A DNA stretch of 64,000 nucleotides from Ulota crispa. Its lineage: Eukaryota > Streptophyta > Bryopsida > Orthotrichales > Orthotrichaceae. Position 1 is the first letter of the stretch; every line of letters starts with the position of its first letter. Where the stretch lies: contig OY987243.1 of assembly GCA_963920765.1 (NCBI GenBank), positions 16,492,001-16,556,000 on the forward strand. The letters run 5' to 3'. A program made the position numbers and the translations under genes. Shown piece by piece: positions 24,201 to 36,086 of the stretch. Below the pieces are notes generated by a model, which searched no databases, had not been told where the DNA came from, and saw nothing but the letters and a program-made list of their open reading frames with translations.

Positions 24201-25543
24201 TACCAAGTCTCTTGAATCAAGTCAAAAAACACACTCCCTTGATATAAGGATGCTTTGATGTAGAAGTTTCAACTTGTACAAATTTTGGTGCTACTTACAA
24301 AGCATAATTTTTGAATCAACCCTAATATCTTGTCACTCTTTGACGACCGTAATCTTGCAGATAAACATAGAGAGTTTACAGCAATACCAGATCTTGCAAC
24401 TCGGCCCTGTGGGATGTTACGTCACTATGTATTCCCTCATCAAACTCACGGTTAGCTACAACCTTAACCTGTTTTGTAAAATGCATGAAATTTATGGCCA
24501 TTTTGCAATATCGTGTGCTGGAGGTTAGAGACCTCAGTACAATTATGCCATCAGTAATTCTGAGATTAGAAAGTACAACTCACATAGTAGGTTTGTGATT
24601 ATTTGTGGCGCAGGTAGAAAGAGGAAAAGTGGTGCGCCATGAAGATTTGTAAGTTATCCAATTTGCTGCACTTGCATCCACACTTATCCTAACTTGTACT
24701 GGAATTCATGTCTTGTTTCAGCCAAGGAATCCATCCATCTTGGCTGAAACTGGGCAGTAGGAACAGCTATTACTTCCAACCAAGTTAGAGGTGAACCTTT
24801 TAACAAGATATGATCTCCACGAAGGCAACACAAGTCATTTCCGTTCCTTTGAGAAATATGACTTCCTTGCAACACTAAACTCGGTGTCATTACAAACTAA
24901 TTAGCCTTTTTGAAAGAATTTCAGTGGAAACTTCTAAGCTGACAATTGGCTTTATTGAAATTTGTAGGAATTTTGGAAGTTCCATAGATATGTAAGGCAC
25001 GTATATTCAAAACGAGTAGTGAACCTAAAACCAACACTAGATATCACAGTCGTTTAGGGACCTTGAATGTTGATTTTTTGGTTCAAAATAATTGGAATCT
25101 AACAGATAAGAGCTCATCGAGACCTAAATAAGTGAGGTGGGTTGATTGGAAATGCACTCTAAACTAACTGATCTACCTTGGTAATCTAAAGCTCAGTTCT
25201 GGCCAAATGGAATAAGTGACCTCCCTTGGCTAGAAGATGACATGCTTTCCACCGGTGATCGAGTGACCGAGATGACCAGTTCCAACCACTCAGTAGTTGG
25301 AATATGACATAAGTTAGCAATTAGAATCATTTTGCGTGGATAACTTATTAATGTTGAGCGTTTTTACACAGATGGGGAGGATACAGGCTCTGGAACAGGC
25401 ACACAGTGCAGGTGCCTCTGGTGGGACGATTTGCTGAAGCAATGCGCCGAGGGAGCATGTTGGCGACGCATATTGTCATGGGCTTTGGGAAGGACCACAA
25501 CACAATGGACAAGGGTTCTTCCTTGCATCTCAAGGTATCGTAG
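21268..25543 (+). CDS. acidic Glu/Pro/Ala-repeat protein with C-terminal NTF2-like domain
   Basis: Seven exons give one frame of 825 codons: 21268-21286, 21678-23646, 23795-23878, 24066-24174, 24361-24450, 24614-24648, 25372-25543. Each junction is GT-AG and all phases agree. The first exon encodes only MADDSQ. Residues about 30-640 are low complexity: three nearly identical 40-residue repeats (about 195-328, DNA 22241-22640) and then an 8-residue unit (EEAAPSAE, KEAAPAGE and variants) to about 581. Residues 645-825 look like an NTF2/SnoaL-fold domain of the uncharacterised plant type: ATRIMPHLLNIYNSTPTAED, YDIYAPNATFEDPLMRAKG, IKSAFDAIPKVFRDS, a strand-rich middle, then WGGYRLWNRHT. The frame ends KVS-stop by reading two codons past a possible donor, so a further exon is not excluded. 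Function unknown; no ligand can be inferred. Confidence 0.8.
22241..22640 (+). repeat. coding 120-bp tandem repeat, three copies
   Basis: The period is exactly 120 bp (40 codons), with only a few substitutions between copies, which suggests recent expansion. It encodes SDEAAPPVEEEKGPFVKEEE and the rest of the unit. Confidence 0.95.
22770..23400 (+). repeat. coding 24-bp minisatellite
   Basis: Roughly 25 units of GAGGCAGCTCCTTCAGCAGA plus GAAA and variants. Each unit is 8 codons, so copy-number change keeps the frame. The multiple-of-three period also leaves long antisense frames open; these are shadows. Confidence 0.95.
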
Positions 25544-28355
25544 ATGATGTTTTTAGTCCTTCCGCACCCTCATTTAATTTCCAAGAAAAAACATTGAACT
25601 TGGACAAACAAAGCCCTTGAGAAGGAGAATATTCAATATACACGCTGATATATTCAATATTCATGCTGATATATTCAATATTCACGCTCATCAACATATC
25701 AGCTTTCCAAAATACCTGATGCCTTTTATTATGAAGCTATGCTAAAGATTTTGCGACCCCGAAGTGAGGATCTGTGACATAAGATGCCGTGGCTAAAGGG
25801 TAGTGTGGTTTGCGTATCTTTGGTGTAGGGTTGATTGGTCAAATATGTAATTTGAACGGTTTGAAAGCTGGCACTTAGACACTGAAATGGTTTGTTCTCT
25901 TACGAAGATTTGTGTCTTTTGCTTTATGAGTCGGCTGCTTCATAATTTATTGGCAATTTTGAGTAAGTCATATGGGGACTTTCTTATGTCTGATTTTTTT
26001 GTATATTTTTTGACCAACATATGGAATGCTCTTGATTCTTGTGATTGAACTTTTGCTCCATCTGAACTAATATATATTTTTCAACATGAACAATGGAATT
26101 AATCATTCTAAAACCGCGTATCCTATTAACCGTGAGACCTTGCGTTTTAGAATTTAAGGACTATCTCAACAGAAAGAGAGGAGTTTCGACCTTTGAGAAC
26201 ACGAATTAGAGTCCTTAATCACATATCATTAAAAATAAATGTTTAACAATGAACATAACAATCCTCATTACATACTGACACATTCTATTGTTTAAGAACT
26301 CCTTGAATCTGAATGCTGCATGTATCTCTACAAACATTGCAAGATATCTTACTCACTTTAGAGCGCGACTTTCAAAAGGTCGTTTCGTTAGGAGACATCT
26401 CCATCACCGTAGTTCGGACTTCCCAGTTTGAAAGCTGTACGAGATCAAATCTTAGTTCTTAAGTTTGGCATTAATCTTGGTGCTGGAGGGGAAAGGTTTG
26501 CAGCTGGGTACTGAAGCTGAGGAGATTGCAGTGAATGATACGAGCAACACAGAGCATGGTGAAACCATTTGTTCTCATCTCACTCTGCTGGATGCGTGCA
26601 ATGTATCATGTGTGTTGCTATGCTTCGGTTTGTATTCAGCACTAAAAAATTCATGCAGAAATATTATAAGACAGTGCAAAATATGAACCAAGTATATAGA
26701 TATACTGCAAGATGTGAATTTAGCTGCTCTCATTTCTCAGGGATGTGGAAGCCTAATCGTCCAACTTCGCTGCTTACCTTAAGCAAGCCGCTTGATTCAC
26801 CAGAACAAACTCCCTTTGTGTCTCAATCTGTAACGAAAAACTAAGCTGTCCACAAAATTCCTGATTAAATTGGTAGGCCCTAAGGATCAGAATGATCGTT
26901 AACATCTGATCAATGGTGGCTCCATTTTTTCTATCAAAGCAATGTGCTCTATGGGAGCAGGAGGAGAAACATGAACCGAATCAGGGATAACATGCAATTC
27001 AGAGTAATCCAAAGACTCTGATCGTTCGCATTTCAGCTTGTTGGTATACATTTTTCCAGTAATTTGGCGATCCAAAGGTGCAATGGTTAAGCACCCACTC
27101 ACGCTTCTGAAACCTGGGCCACCCTCTAACAGGGCTTATGGAATTCGATATTCATGCATTTTCTATGGTGAATACCAAGCTTTTATCTGTTTTTGGTTGT
27201 CTTTTGAAGTTTGTAGAGGAGAGAGGGTTCTCACAATTTCTGAAGAATGCGGACTTCTAAACTTAAAAATTAACACAATTGGTTGCCTTACTTCGCATCC
27301 GGCTGCACCGTGATAAATTAGATTTCAATATCTATGTTTGTGATGTACAATGGTACCTCAAAAGTGACTCTTTTTTTTAAATATTTGAATGGTTAGTGTG
27401 ACCTTGCCAGTGGCAACCAAAAGAATTGAGAGAATGTGAAGAAAGGGTGATGAGGCGGCTTTGAACCTGTACAGATGAAGTGAAACGCTCCAAGCAATAC
27501 ATGTGGGATATGGTTGAACAGGAACAAAACCGCTTACGCAATCCCTTTCACATAAAATTGAGGACATTACTACTCTCTTCAAGACTAACAATACCATCTC
27601 CATCCATTACTAATTTCAAGTAAGCGGCATCGGAATCACCATTAAATGAAGCTAAGCAAAAACTAACGAGAATTTGAATAAATTAATGACAAGTGTTTTT
27701 TCGCAAACAGAAGAGAAACCCTGTCAACACCTAAATGCGTGAGGCACCCAATTTGGGTGTTCTACAGTGCACATCAAAAACTGGTGCCTCAGGCATTTAG
27801 GGGTTAAAGCGAAAGTACAGATTTTTGCCCCATAAGAATGGCAAGTAATCTAGTGGGATGTTTTTGACTTCGTCTTTTATACAATCTCAAAAACTGAACG
27901 AACTCATTACAAACTTTTAACTTGCATATCTCTATTTCTCTATCTCTAGTGCTTGAATGGATTAAAGAAATTCAGTTCGTAGAGGCTCAATTGGTTTGGG
28001 AGGGTGCACCGTACAGTACAGTACTCCAGTGAATAACCATTATACTTAATTGCAGGAGATCAAAAAAAAAACAACAACAACAACAACAACAACGTGAATA
28101 CTATCTGAGGTGAACTTTTAACGGATATCTCTATTTGCTACCGAAGTTCAAGTGAGTAGGGTCCATTACAGCTCCGGGAGCAAAAGGACAGATCAAGCCT
28201 ACGCTATGACGTGGTTGCTGTTTTCATAATCTGTACCAAATGAAGAGAAATCTGGGAGTGTACAAGCTCACAATGAGCGCTAATGTTATAAAACTCCATA
28301 ACTGGAGTAAGGAATCCTACACTTTGCACAATAATACTGATCGGTGTAGAAGCCA
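25544..28355. other. intergenic, no supported gene
   Basis: A 21-bp tandem repeat (ATTCAATATTCATGCTGATAT, three copies) lies at 25630-25692, and a (CAA)n tract at 28072-28093. One compact TTAA-type element is listed separately. No frame has a recognisable domain. Confidence 0.45.
27728..27803. mobile_element. 76-bp TTAA-type mini-element, nearly all inverted repeat
   Basis: Flanks TCAA (diverged) and TTAA at 27804-27807. Ends CACCTAAATGCGTGAGGCAC and CCCCTAAATGCCTGAGGCAC (complement) match over 21 bp. A palindrome CACCCAATTTGGGTG follows the left end directly. It is too small to encode anything. Confidence 0.75.
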
Positions 28356-28793
28356 TCAGACATGGGAATCACGAAGGAGAAGAAGCGGAGCATGCTCGTC
28401 CGAAGACGAGGAATTAGAAAAGACGCTGTGAATCTTGCGACTGGTTCTCTTGCGAGAGAGGTGCAGCTTGGCCAGTATCTGGCCCAGCCTGTAACATCGA
28501 AGCGGAGCAGCAGCCATGGCGGCCATGGTCATACACGATCGCCGGAACCGTTGCAGATGTCGAACGACGGGCGTCACCAACTTTCCTCGCCGCACTCGCA
28601 CTACCCAGCGTCGACGACGACGATGCTCCTCGGGCCTCTCTTCTTCTTCTGGCACGCGCGCCAACATCGTTCTCCCTTCTCCATGGCGCTGCTGCCGCTT
28701 GTTGCTGTTTTGAACTCCTTGCTTCTTCTTCACCCTCGGAGCTATAGCTAGAGAAGCAGAGAATTGCGATTCAAAGTCCAGAGACCTACCCAT
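28356..28793 (-). CDS. hypothetical basic protein, 145 codons (uncertain)
   Basis: The region is GC-rich against its surroundings and open on both strands. I favour the minus frame because its Met has a good context (GCGATGG). The product starts MGRSLDFESQF, has an Arg/Glu-rich middle (EEEERPEEHRRRRR) and a basic helix (LAKLHLSRKRTSRK). I recognise no domain. A competing plus frame of 129 codons at 28362-28751 cannot be excluded, and the whole may be non-coding. Confidence 0.25.
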   Translation of the reverse strand: MGRSLDFESQFSASLAIAPRVKKKQGVQNSNKRQQRHGEGRTMLARVPEEEERPEEHRRRRRWVVRVRRGKLVTPVVRHLQRFRRSCMTMAAMAAAPLRCYRLGQILAKLHLSRKRTSRKIHSVFSNSSSSDEHAPLLLLRDSHV

Positions 28794-30048
28794 CGCTACT
28801 CTCTCAGCACAACAACAGGTGACCGAAGCTTTCTAGATAGAATCGGTTTACTAACTCCTGCACCTGCAGTATCAAAAGCCAACCACTAACAATCTGCATT
28901 AGTCTCTCAAAACAACGACGCCGGTTTTTCCTGAACAAGACTGTCTGTAATCAATAGCAGGAGGTCTAAATCAACTACATCGAGAGGCCACATGAAAATA
29001 CTAACTAAGGACTAAGCCGACCACTAAACGAGGTTGCAACACGAGGTCACTCTGGAGAATATTGGCTTGTATTCACAATTATGGAGCTTGACCTGAAGCG
29101 GGGCGTCCGCGTTCACACGTCAAAATACGAAGCATGTGCTCGGCCAGACCGAAGTACGGATTCGTACCGTTAGTCGTTGAAGGAGAGGAGGAGATATTAG
29201 GCAGGGGAGAACTGAGAAGGGTAAGACCCATGTGGCGAGAATGAAATGGGAAGCACATTCATGCATGTAAGTTATGCATGGATGGTGAAACTCTAGAATC
29301 TGAGTGCAGTTATTGCGCCATTGCAACAACTGCTCCTAACGTCCTGCGGCATACAAGTTATAAGTTAAGCTCAAGGACAACTGGTTCTAAAGCTACCCAA
29401 ACATTCAGTTGCGGCTGCAGAGCCCACTCTGTGATTTGATTGGATGCTGGTTGGAATTGGAGTTTGGATTTTGAGTCGGACTGGCAAGAAGGCGTCTCCC
29501 TGACGTGCACTGAGTTATAATATCTGCAACCGCTTTGCAGTGTCCGGACCTGTCAGGTCTTTGCAATTGCAACTCCCCAGGGAACGTACCACTGACCCTA
29601 CTCGAATCTAACCTCGGGGAATTATTCAAGCTCTTCATTACTGATGATTTTTGCTCCTCTCATGGGAATGCAACGGTCTTCCCTCAGTAGTCTCTGGTTT
29701 CATGCTGTCACCCCCAAAATCTTCCGGTTCTTTTCTACCCAAAGTGGCTAAACCAACATTTGCACCTCACGTTATCAAACTAATGTTTTGGAACCTGAAG
29801 ATCTTGTTTTCATTGCGTCCTTGGCCAGAATTCAACTTGACGTATTTCATAAGAAGGTCAAGGATCCTCCTGACATATCCAAGAATGAGTTGGGATTGAT
29901 AAAGAAAGGTGTCAAATATAAGGTTCAAAATTGTTTTCAAATGCGGTCCAACACTATTGACTTCAGTCCCATGTGGTAAGCTTGACTCATTGTCCTTACC
30001 CTTAGCCCGAAACCGCAGTGAGCTCCGGCACTACCTGGATAAATTTTA
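28794..30048. other. intergenic, no supported gene
   Basis: A plus frame near 29788-29979 (EPEDLVFIASLARIQLDV...) reads like protein, but it has no start in good context and no partner exon that I can find. Confidence 0.35.
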
Positions 30049-30370
30049 GGGAAAATTTCATGTGTACCCCTGAAGTTTGCAATATTTACATGGATACCCC
30101 TGCTTTTTTACAAATTGCACAAATACCTTTAGACCATAATTTTAGGCATTTATTTGTTGTGCTCATACTTTCTTCATGACCAATGTTGAAGGATGGAATG
30201 TAACAAAACAAAAAGGAAGCAGTGTGCGCACAAAGCAAAAAGAGAAGTGGCATGCACAACAAAAAAAAATGCTTGAAAATTTTGGTCCAAGAATATATGT
30301 GTAATTTCTGAAAAAGCAGGGATATCTATGTAAATATTGCAAACTTCAGGGGTATCCATGAAATTTTCCC
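30049..30370. mobile_element. Mutator-type MITE, family M, copy 2
   Basis: Ends GGGAAAATTTCATG and its complement, with internal matches to copies 1 and 3 (GTTTGCAATATTTACATGGA, GATATCTATGTAAATATTGC). The 9-bp flanks TAAATTTTA and TGATTTTTA agree at 7 of 9. Confidence 0.75.
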
Positions 30371-31132
30371 TGATTTTTATGTACTCATTAAATATCTTGC
30401 TTTACTGAAAGAGAATCTAAGAAAATCTACATCCGTGATAAACAGAGTCAGAGTAGGGGAGCTAAAACAGTTGCTACATATTTCCTCTCACCAGTTGAGG
30501 TCTGGTCCATCCAGGAAAAAGGTCCTTACACCCTGAGACTGGCTTTTGTGAAACGGGGACAAAAGCTCCAGAAAAGCATGAAAGCAATAAAATGAGTTTG
30601 CAACTGATCAAGAGAAACGTCGCTATATAAACAGTTGAACCGATCTCATGGTCGGCACAGCACGGTTGAGGGGAGTACTACAGCAACATGCAAAATGTCG
30701 CAATTTCAACAATGGACGTACAAGAATCAGTCAAAGGGCCTGACAAGGAATTTTCTACCAGGGCGGGGCCGTGGCATAATCACTGGTGGTGTTGGACAGG
30801 ACTATAGGCGAGTGACGGAGGAGAGTCAGGGGGTTGTGGAACATGAGCAGCTTGGCTTGGCAGCTGCAGCACGTCTCTGCCAACATGACGACAGGCTGTT
30901 GAAGTGACCTCGGTTGGCGAGCTATGGCGGAGCATCCCTGACCTCAGTGGTGGAGTGGTGGTGCCCCTGCCCTTGCGAGAGGGTGGGTGAAACTGACTGA
31001 AGCTCCACACCTACACAGGCACACTCCTGCTTTTCTGTTTCTTTGCCTCTTCAGAACTGCCACCCATGTGCAGATCACCTCACATTCCCTCACCTCACAA
31101 ACATCCTCACCAACTGGCCATTTTTTTTTCTT
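30371..31132. other. intergenic between two family-M MITEs
   Basis: Short overlapping frames only; nothing recognised. Confidence 0.35.
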
Positions 31133-31617
31133 GGGAAAATTTGATGGACACCCCTGGAGTTTGTGATATGTGAACAGATACCCTTGGTTTTTCAGAAATT
31201 GCATGAATACCCTTGGGCCTTGAACCATAATTTTTAAGCATTTGTTTTGCCGTGCAAGCCACTTCCTCCTCTGTTTGTGCGCATGCTACATTTTTTCCAT
31301 AGTAATGTGAGCACAAATAGACACTACAAGAGAAACTATCCAAAATGACAAAAATATGTCCAAATTAACATGGCTAAATTTACATAAATTGTTTAATTTG
31401 ACAATCTTTTTGTCATTTTGGACACATTTAGTCAATTTGAATATGTCCATTAAGACACAAATTCTTGTAGTGAGAGAGAAGGAGAAGGAGGACCGGTGGT
31501 TTGCACAACAAAACAAATGTCTAAAAATCATGGTCCAAGGGTATTTGTGCAATATCTGAAAAACTAGGGTATCTGTACAAACATTGCAAACTTTAAGGAT
31601 ATCCATCAAACTTACCC
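31133..31617. mobile_element. Mutator-type MITE, family M, copy 3, carrying a nested CACTA MITE
   Basis: Ends GGGAAAATTTGATGGACACC and, in complement, GGGTAAGTTTGATGGATATC. It is longer than its siblings because a 151-bp element with its own target duplication sits inside it. Confidence 0.7.
31322..31472. mobile_element. CACTA-type MITE with AGA target duplication
   Basis: Starts CACTACAAGAGAAA and ends TTCTTGTAGTG. The 3-bp flanks AGA (31319-31321) and AGA (31473-31475) are identical. Most of the interior is also inverted (AAATGACAAAAATATGTCCA against GACAATCTTTTTGTCATTTT). Nested in a family-M MITE. Confidence 0.85.
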
Positions 31618-32071
31618 TTTCTTCACGTTTCAGAAGCTCCTAGAATGACAATTTTTTTTTAATGTTCCAATGAATCCACTTATTGTAATCTAGTAGCTGG
31701 AGCATGTTAACCTCAACATAAGTCCAAAAAAGAAGCAAGATGAAAAACAGTAGGAAATTGTTAAGTATGACATATATATAAAAACTACTGCTACCAGAAG
31801 GACCATTGTATGGCACACTTTTCAATATAAAGACATATGAGTGGATCGCTTGCAAGCTTTTTGTGAGCAAACCACACAAAAATTGATTTCAATAGGGGAA
31901 AATTGTGTTATGATTATTCTGAGATTATGAAAAATCCAATATTCATGACGAACAGGAGTTAACGGCTAACTCAAGGAAGACCACAATAACACATACATGT
32001 ACCGCCATAGACAGGCAATCATACTACTAAGATCACAGCGACATGTGTAATATCACATCTGACCTTTTTAA
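31618..32071. other. intergenic, nothing recognised
   Basis: AT-rich DNA without a supported gene or repeat. Confidence 0.35.
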
Positions 32072-33161
32072 GCCCTAAAGCACTAAGCTCAAATTTTCAC
32101 CAAAACTGTTTCAAAACTGTCATCTCTAGTACAAGTACCAAATTTTAGTAAAAAAACTTCTTTTGACAAATGTAGCTGTTAGATCTTGTAGTACACTAGT
32201 ATAAAAAAATTTGAAAAAAAATTCAGGAGTTTTCACCATGTAGATTGTTAGATATTTGAGTTTGAATTGACAAAAAGCCATATTTTGTCCCTGCAAAAAT
32301 CCATCACAAGGTCATATTTGTATAAAAAAACTCCAAAATGGTTGTAATTTTTTGGGTTTGTTCTTCAAAGCGAGTTGGTACACACTTGAAATTTTTCAAA
32401 TCATTTGGAATTGTAAAACACATGGAAAAACAATAGTAAGTAAAAAGAAATAGAGAATGATTCAAACCACTAAATTGCTAAGAACTAAATTGTGGAAATG
32501 AAAAATTCCAATCCCAATGGTTGTAATGTTGTGATAAACAATCTACATCTTTTTGTTTTGTTTATTTTCTAAACCATTGAAGATTGAGTAAACTAATGGA
32601 CTTCAAAGTTTATTTTAGTGTAGAGAATCTACAATTGCACGCAAACAAATTCTCCTCATAAGTTTCATCTCATTAATCAAAATGGAATGATTCAAAGCTT
32701 CCCAAGTATACATAAATCTAAAGAATCAATTTCAAAAAACAAACTCAAAAATTGTAATTTTTAGTTTTTTGGTTGCCCCACTAGAAGAAAAACAAGGATA
32801 AACGACTAGGTCACCAAAATTGCCTTGCAACTGCACTACAACTCCACAACATTTGCACAACTGCAATCTAGTCGTGCAGTTGTTTGTGCAGTTGCAAGGC
32901 AGCTTTGGAGACCTAGTCATTGTGATTTGTAGAGTCGTTTATCCTTGTTTTTCTTCTAGTGCCCAAGGAGCAAAGAAAATTACATATCATGCAATAACTT
33001 TTGAACTACAAAGTCAAAAGTCATGAAAATTGTTGGGCCTTGAAGTTACTCCTTGGACACATCATGTGTAGAAATTTCAAAGAAAAAAATGAAAACCCCA
33101 TTGGTAGTGAGCTGCTCAAAATTTTTATGTTGCCAAAAAAGGGCGTTCAGTGCTTTAGGGG
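32072..33161. mobile_element. TTAA-bounded non-autonomous element, 1090 bp, with nested CACTA MITE
   Basis: TTAA on both sides (32068-32071, 33162-33165). Ends GCCCTAAAGCACTAAGC and CCCCTAAAGCACTGAACGCC (complement). The interior is homologous to the element at 16816-17749. Without the 183-bp insertion and its duplication it would be about 904 bp, close to its relatives. Confidence 0.8.
32779..32961. mobile_element. CACTA-type MITE with CCC target duplication
   Basis: Starts CACTAGAAGAAAAACAAGGA and ends in the complement; a terminal match of about 29 bp runs through GATAAACGACT. Flanks CCC (32776-32778) and CCC (32962-32964). Interior arms (AACTGCACTACAACTCC, GTGCAGTTGTTTGTGCAGTT) form further hairpins. 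Confidence 0.9.
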
Positions 33162-33249
33162 TTAATATCATATCTCCACTCTTTGTGATATGATCACACA
33201 AATACAATTTCAAGATTTATTGAAATTTTTATTTTGCGTTCTATCTAAC

Positions 33250-33576
33250 CATGGTTGTCACTTGTCACATTGGACCGCCTAAAGTTTTGGATTGAGCTCA
33301 TGTGCATCCAACATAGTCAACTCATAGTTGACTTCAAAAATGATAAAAAATGATGAAAAAAACTTACTTCGTAGAATATTAGTGACACTCATTGTTGCCA
33401 ACAAGAAATCAAAATGTGGATTTAAAGCCATATCATGAAGTAAAAATGAAAAACAATGATTTGATTCTTCCTTTTATTAGGTCAAAAACCCTAAAAAATG
33501 TGAGAGGACATGTCCATCTACTCGTCCAATCCATTTTGTCTGCTTGCCTATGTTGTCCGATAACCTAAACTTGCCT
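33250..33576 (+). repeat. dispersed repeat, family Y, copy 1
   Basis: About 330 bp match 50289-50644 in the same orientation, including GTCACATTGGACCGC, ATAGTCAACTCATAGTT and AAATCAAAATGTGGATT. No coding potential and no target duplication seen. Class unknown. Confidence 0.75.
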
Positions 33577-33587
33577 GAAGTAACAAC

Positions 33588-33761
33588 CATTAGAAGAAAC
33601 CCATGTTTTTTATAACGGGTTTTTTTGGACGTCCACTTGTTTTCATGTTAATAATGATATCAAACACAACGTCAAGATGTTAGTTCAAACATCAATTGTA
33701 ACACAAAAACAAGTGAATGTCCAAAAAAATCCGTTATAAAAAACATAGGTTTCTTCTAGTG
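33588..33761. mobile_element. CACTA-type MITE with AAC target duplication
   Basis: Starts CATTAGAAGAAACC (one change from CACTA) and ends GGTTTCTTCTAGTG. The arms continue through TTTTTTATAACGG. Flanks AAC (33585-33587) and AAC (33762-33764). Related to the element at 32779 by its CACTAGAAGAAA end. Confidence 0.85.
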
Positions 33762-33764
33762 AAC

Positions 33765-36086
33765 CATGTACCTAACATATGAAAATTTTAATAGTGAATG
33801 CCTAACATAGCAAGCAACAACCGCTAGTAGGTTTGCTAAAAAAATATTTTGAAAATGGTGATGAGATAAGTAGAAGTAAATTTTTGACAATTATTTTTTT
33901 TTGTAAAGAGGAAAACAAGGTATTTTACGGTGATTCAATGTGGTGGATTTGTTACTTTAAATATTATGAATTATTTATATCATATGTAATCAAAGTGGAG
34001 ATGTTCAAATTTGGTGCTTAAATCTTTAAAAGATTTGTAGCTAGCCAAAGTTACATTTGCTAGCAAATTAATGAACATTAGGTATAGCTAGTGGAAATGT
34101 AGAATTGATCATTTTTGTGTTATTATTTTGGAATAATGATTTTTAGAACATTTCTTTGAGGCAACACTAAACTTAATTTTTGGGTTGTAATTAGATCCCA
34201 ACTTTAGATCCTCTGAAGCTACTCTTAAGCTATGGTGTTTAAACACACAAATGTGTTGAATGAAAAATCACTAATTACTTTGTGTAATGCACTATTTTCA
34301 TCTAACTCTAACAATTTCATCTAGTATTTACAAGAAATGAGGACTCACCTTGAGATGCAACACAAAATTTCTTGAGTTTTTATAGCCAAATTGTACTAGG
34401 GAGTTTTTATTTTGGACAATTTGTAGTTATGTTGGATATGGACTCTCTTTCATATATACTTTATACTGCTTCATCTAAATTCTTTAATGAAGTATTTTCT
34501 TTTCATGTTATTTATCCAAATTGACTACTTTCTTATTAGCTAGACAACTATTAGATTTATTAACAACCATTGAGTTCTCTATTTGCTTTCTCAAGAGCGA
34601 AACCGAGAGTGAAACAAATACAAAAGTTCTTGCAGTTTGATAGAGCTTGACCAGCCTCACTAGCTAGCATCAGAATTCCCAGCTCCTCATTTGAGTTCTC
34701 TCAGAGTCGCTTTGATCCTTGAGCTTGTTCGATCCTCTGTCTTCACTCCGAACTGTTGAGTTAGCTACAACATCAAAATTCCCAGCTCCCCATGGATTCT
34801 CTCAACGGCACTCTCTGATCCTTGAGCTTGCTCGGGTCCCTCCAGTCTCAACTCTCATGCCTCGATCCTTGAAGCTAGCTTGTGCCGCTCGCGCGGAAGC
34901 ATTGGTCCCGATTAGTAACGGCAGCCAACATCCGGCCGATATCCAGCCAACACCCAGCCAACACCCGGCCACCACCCAGCCGATACCCTGCCAGCCTAGC
35001 ATCACTCGGCCCTCTACCCGCCGTCCAACCCTCCTAGCCCTTGACCCAAGTACTAGCCTTCCATGCCTCCTCCGAAATTTGGTCCAGCTTTTTAGCTTGC
35101 TTTCAGGAGCTAAAACAAAGCCTGGAAAAAGAAAATAAGGGAAGTAAAGGAAGCCTTCATTTCTCTCACCAAACTTTTTGGCTTAATAGGAATTATTTGG
35201 TGATTAGTCTTGGATTATAGAAAGCTTCTTTAAGAGTTCTTGTTTTGCGTCATAGTTTATTCTTTTAGCAAGAACTAGCCATATTATTCCATCAATTAGA
35301 CCAAGGTGACTCAAATCTGTGGAAGTCAACTAAAGGCAACTACAATCACCTCCAACTCCTTGTCCCGGTAATTAATCTATGTCGTGATTATTTGTCACAA
35401 ATCCATAGGGTAAACCGGTACGCTAGTAGGTGTTGGTTGACCAAACTACTCAACATGTTGTGATTATTTGTCTCTAGAATAGAGTCACTTGTCAGCCACT
35501 TCAATGCCATCTACATTTGCCCTCAAAGGAGAATGGATGCCATCAACAACCAAGCCATAGGGTATGTAAGGCCCCATGACGAGGTATGACCACTCCTGCC
35601 TTCTATTGCAATTGACTACGTAATTCCAACCCTTGTTCCCCTAGGTCAATTACTCTATTTTACTCATCATTGTATGTTGTAGACTCATTAGGAAGATCTA
35701 TTGCTTGGAAGGCATCTTTTTGTTGGAAATCTACAACCAAACCCACCCTCTTGCTATTCCTTCATGTTTAGCTCATTTTCCAATCTCTATTAGAACCTGG
35801 TTGTGCTTGCGATTACTTCTTGAGGGGGAGGTTTGAGCACTCACATTGCCCAAAGACATTCTTCTCCTAATTGTTGGAAAAATAGAATATTCTTTGTATT
35901 CCTTGTAGAATCTAGAGCAAAGCAAGCGCTTCAAGGAACAAGTTGATCAGAATTTTTTGTTGAATTAGCAACTCCATTTGCACTTGAGTGGCAAATCAAA
36001 ATTTGAGCTCAAAATGCCTCTTTTGTCTACTTTCACACCTCTAAGCACCCCCTTTGGCCTTATTGGGCTCTTTCGACGCATAGGGG
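33765..36086. other. intergenic with a small CCAGCCAACACC minisatellite
   Basis: A GC-richer patch (34660-35140) contains a duplicated block (CATCAGAATTCCCAGCTCCT at 34668 and CATCAAAATTCCCAGCTCCC at 34768) and a CCAGCCAACACC-type tandem at about 34930-34985, which leaves a 139-codon frame open. I do not consider that frame a gene. At 36086 a single TTAA-type right end (GCATAGGGG then TTAA) is present, with GGCCTTATTGGGC inside it, but no left partner. Confidence 0.4.

Noticed and set aside
34719-35138. Pro/Ser/Thr-rich frame of 139 codons
   Set aside because: Opened by a CCAGCCAACACC minisatellite and a duplicated block; no domain or exon partner.
35820-35940. GAGGGGGAGG tract that could be taken for the polypurine tract of an LTR element
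   Set aside because: No matching terminal repeats and no neighbouring element genes were recognised.
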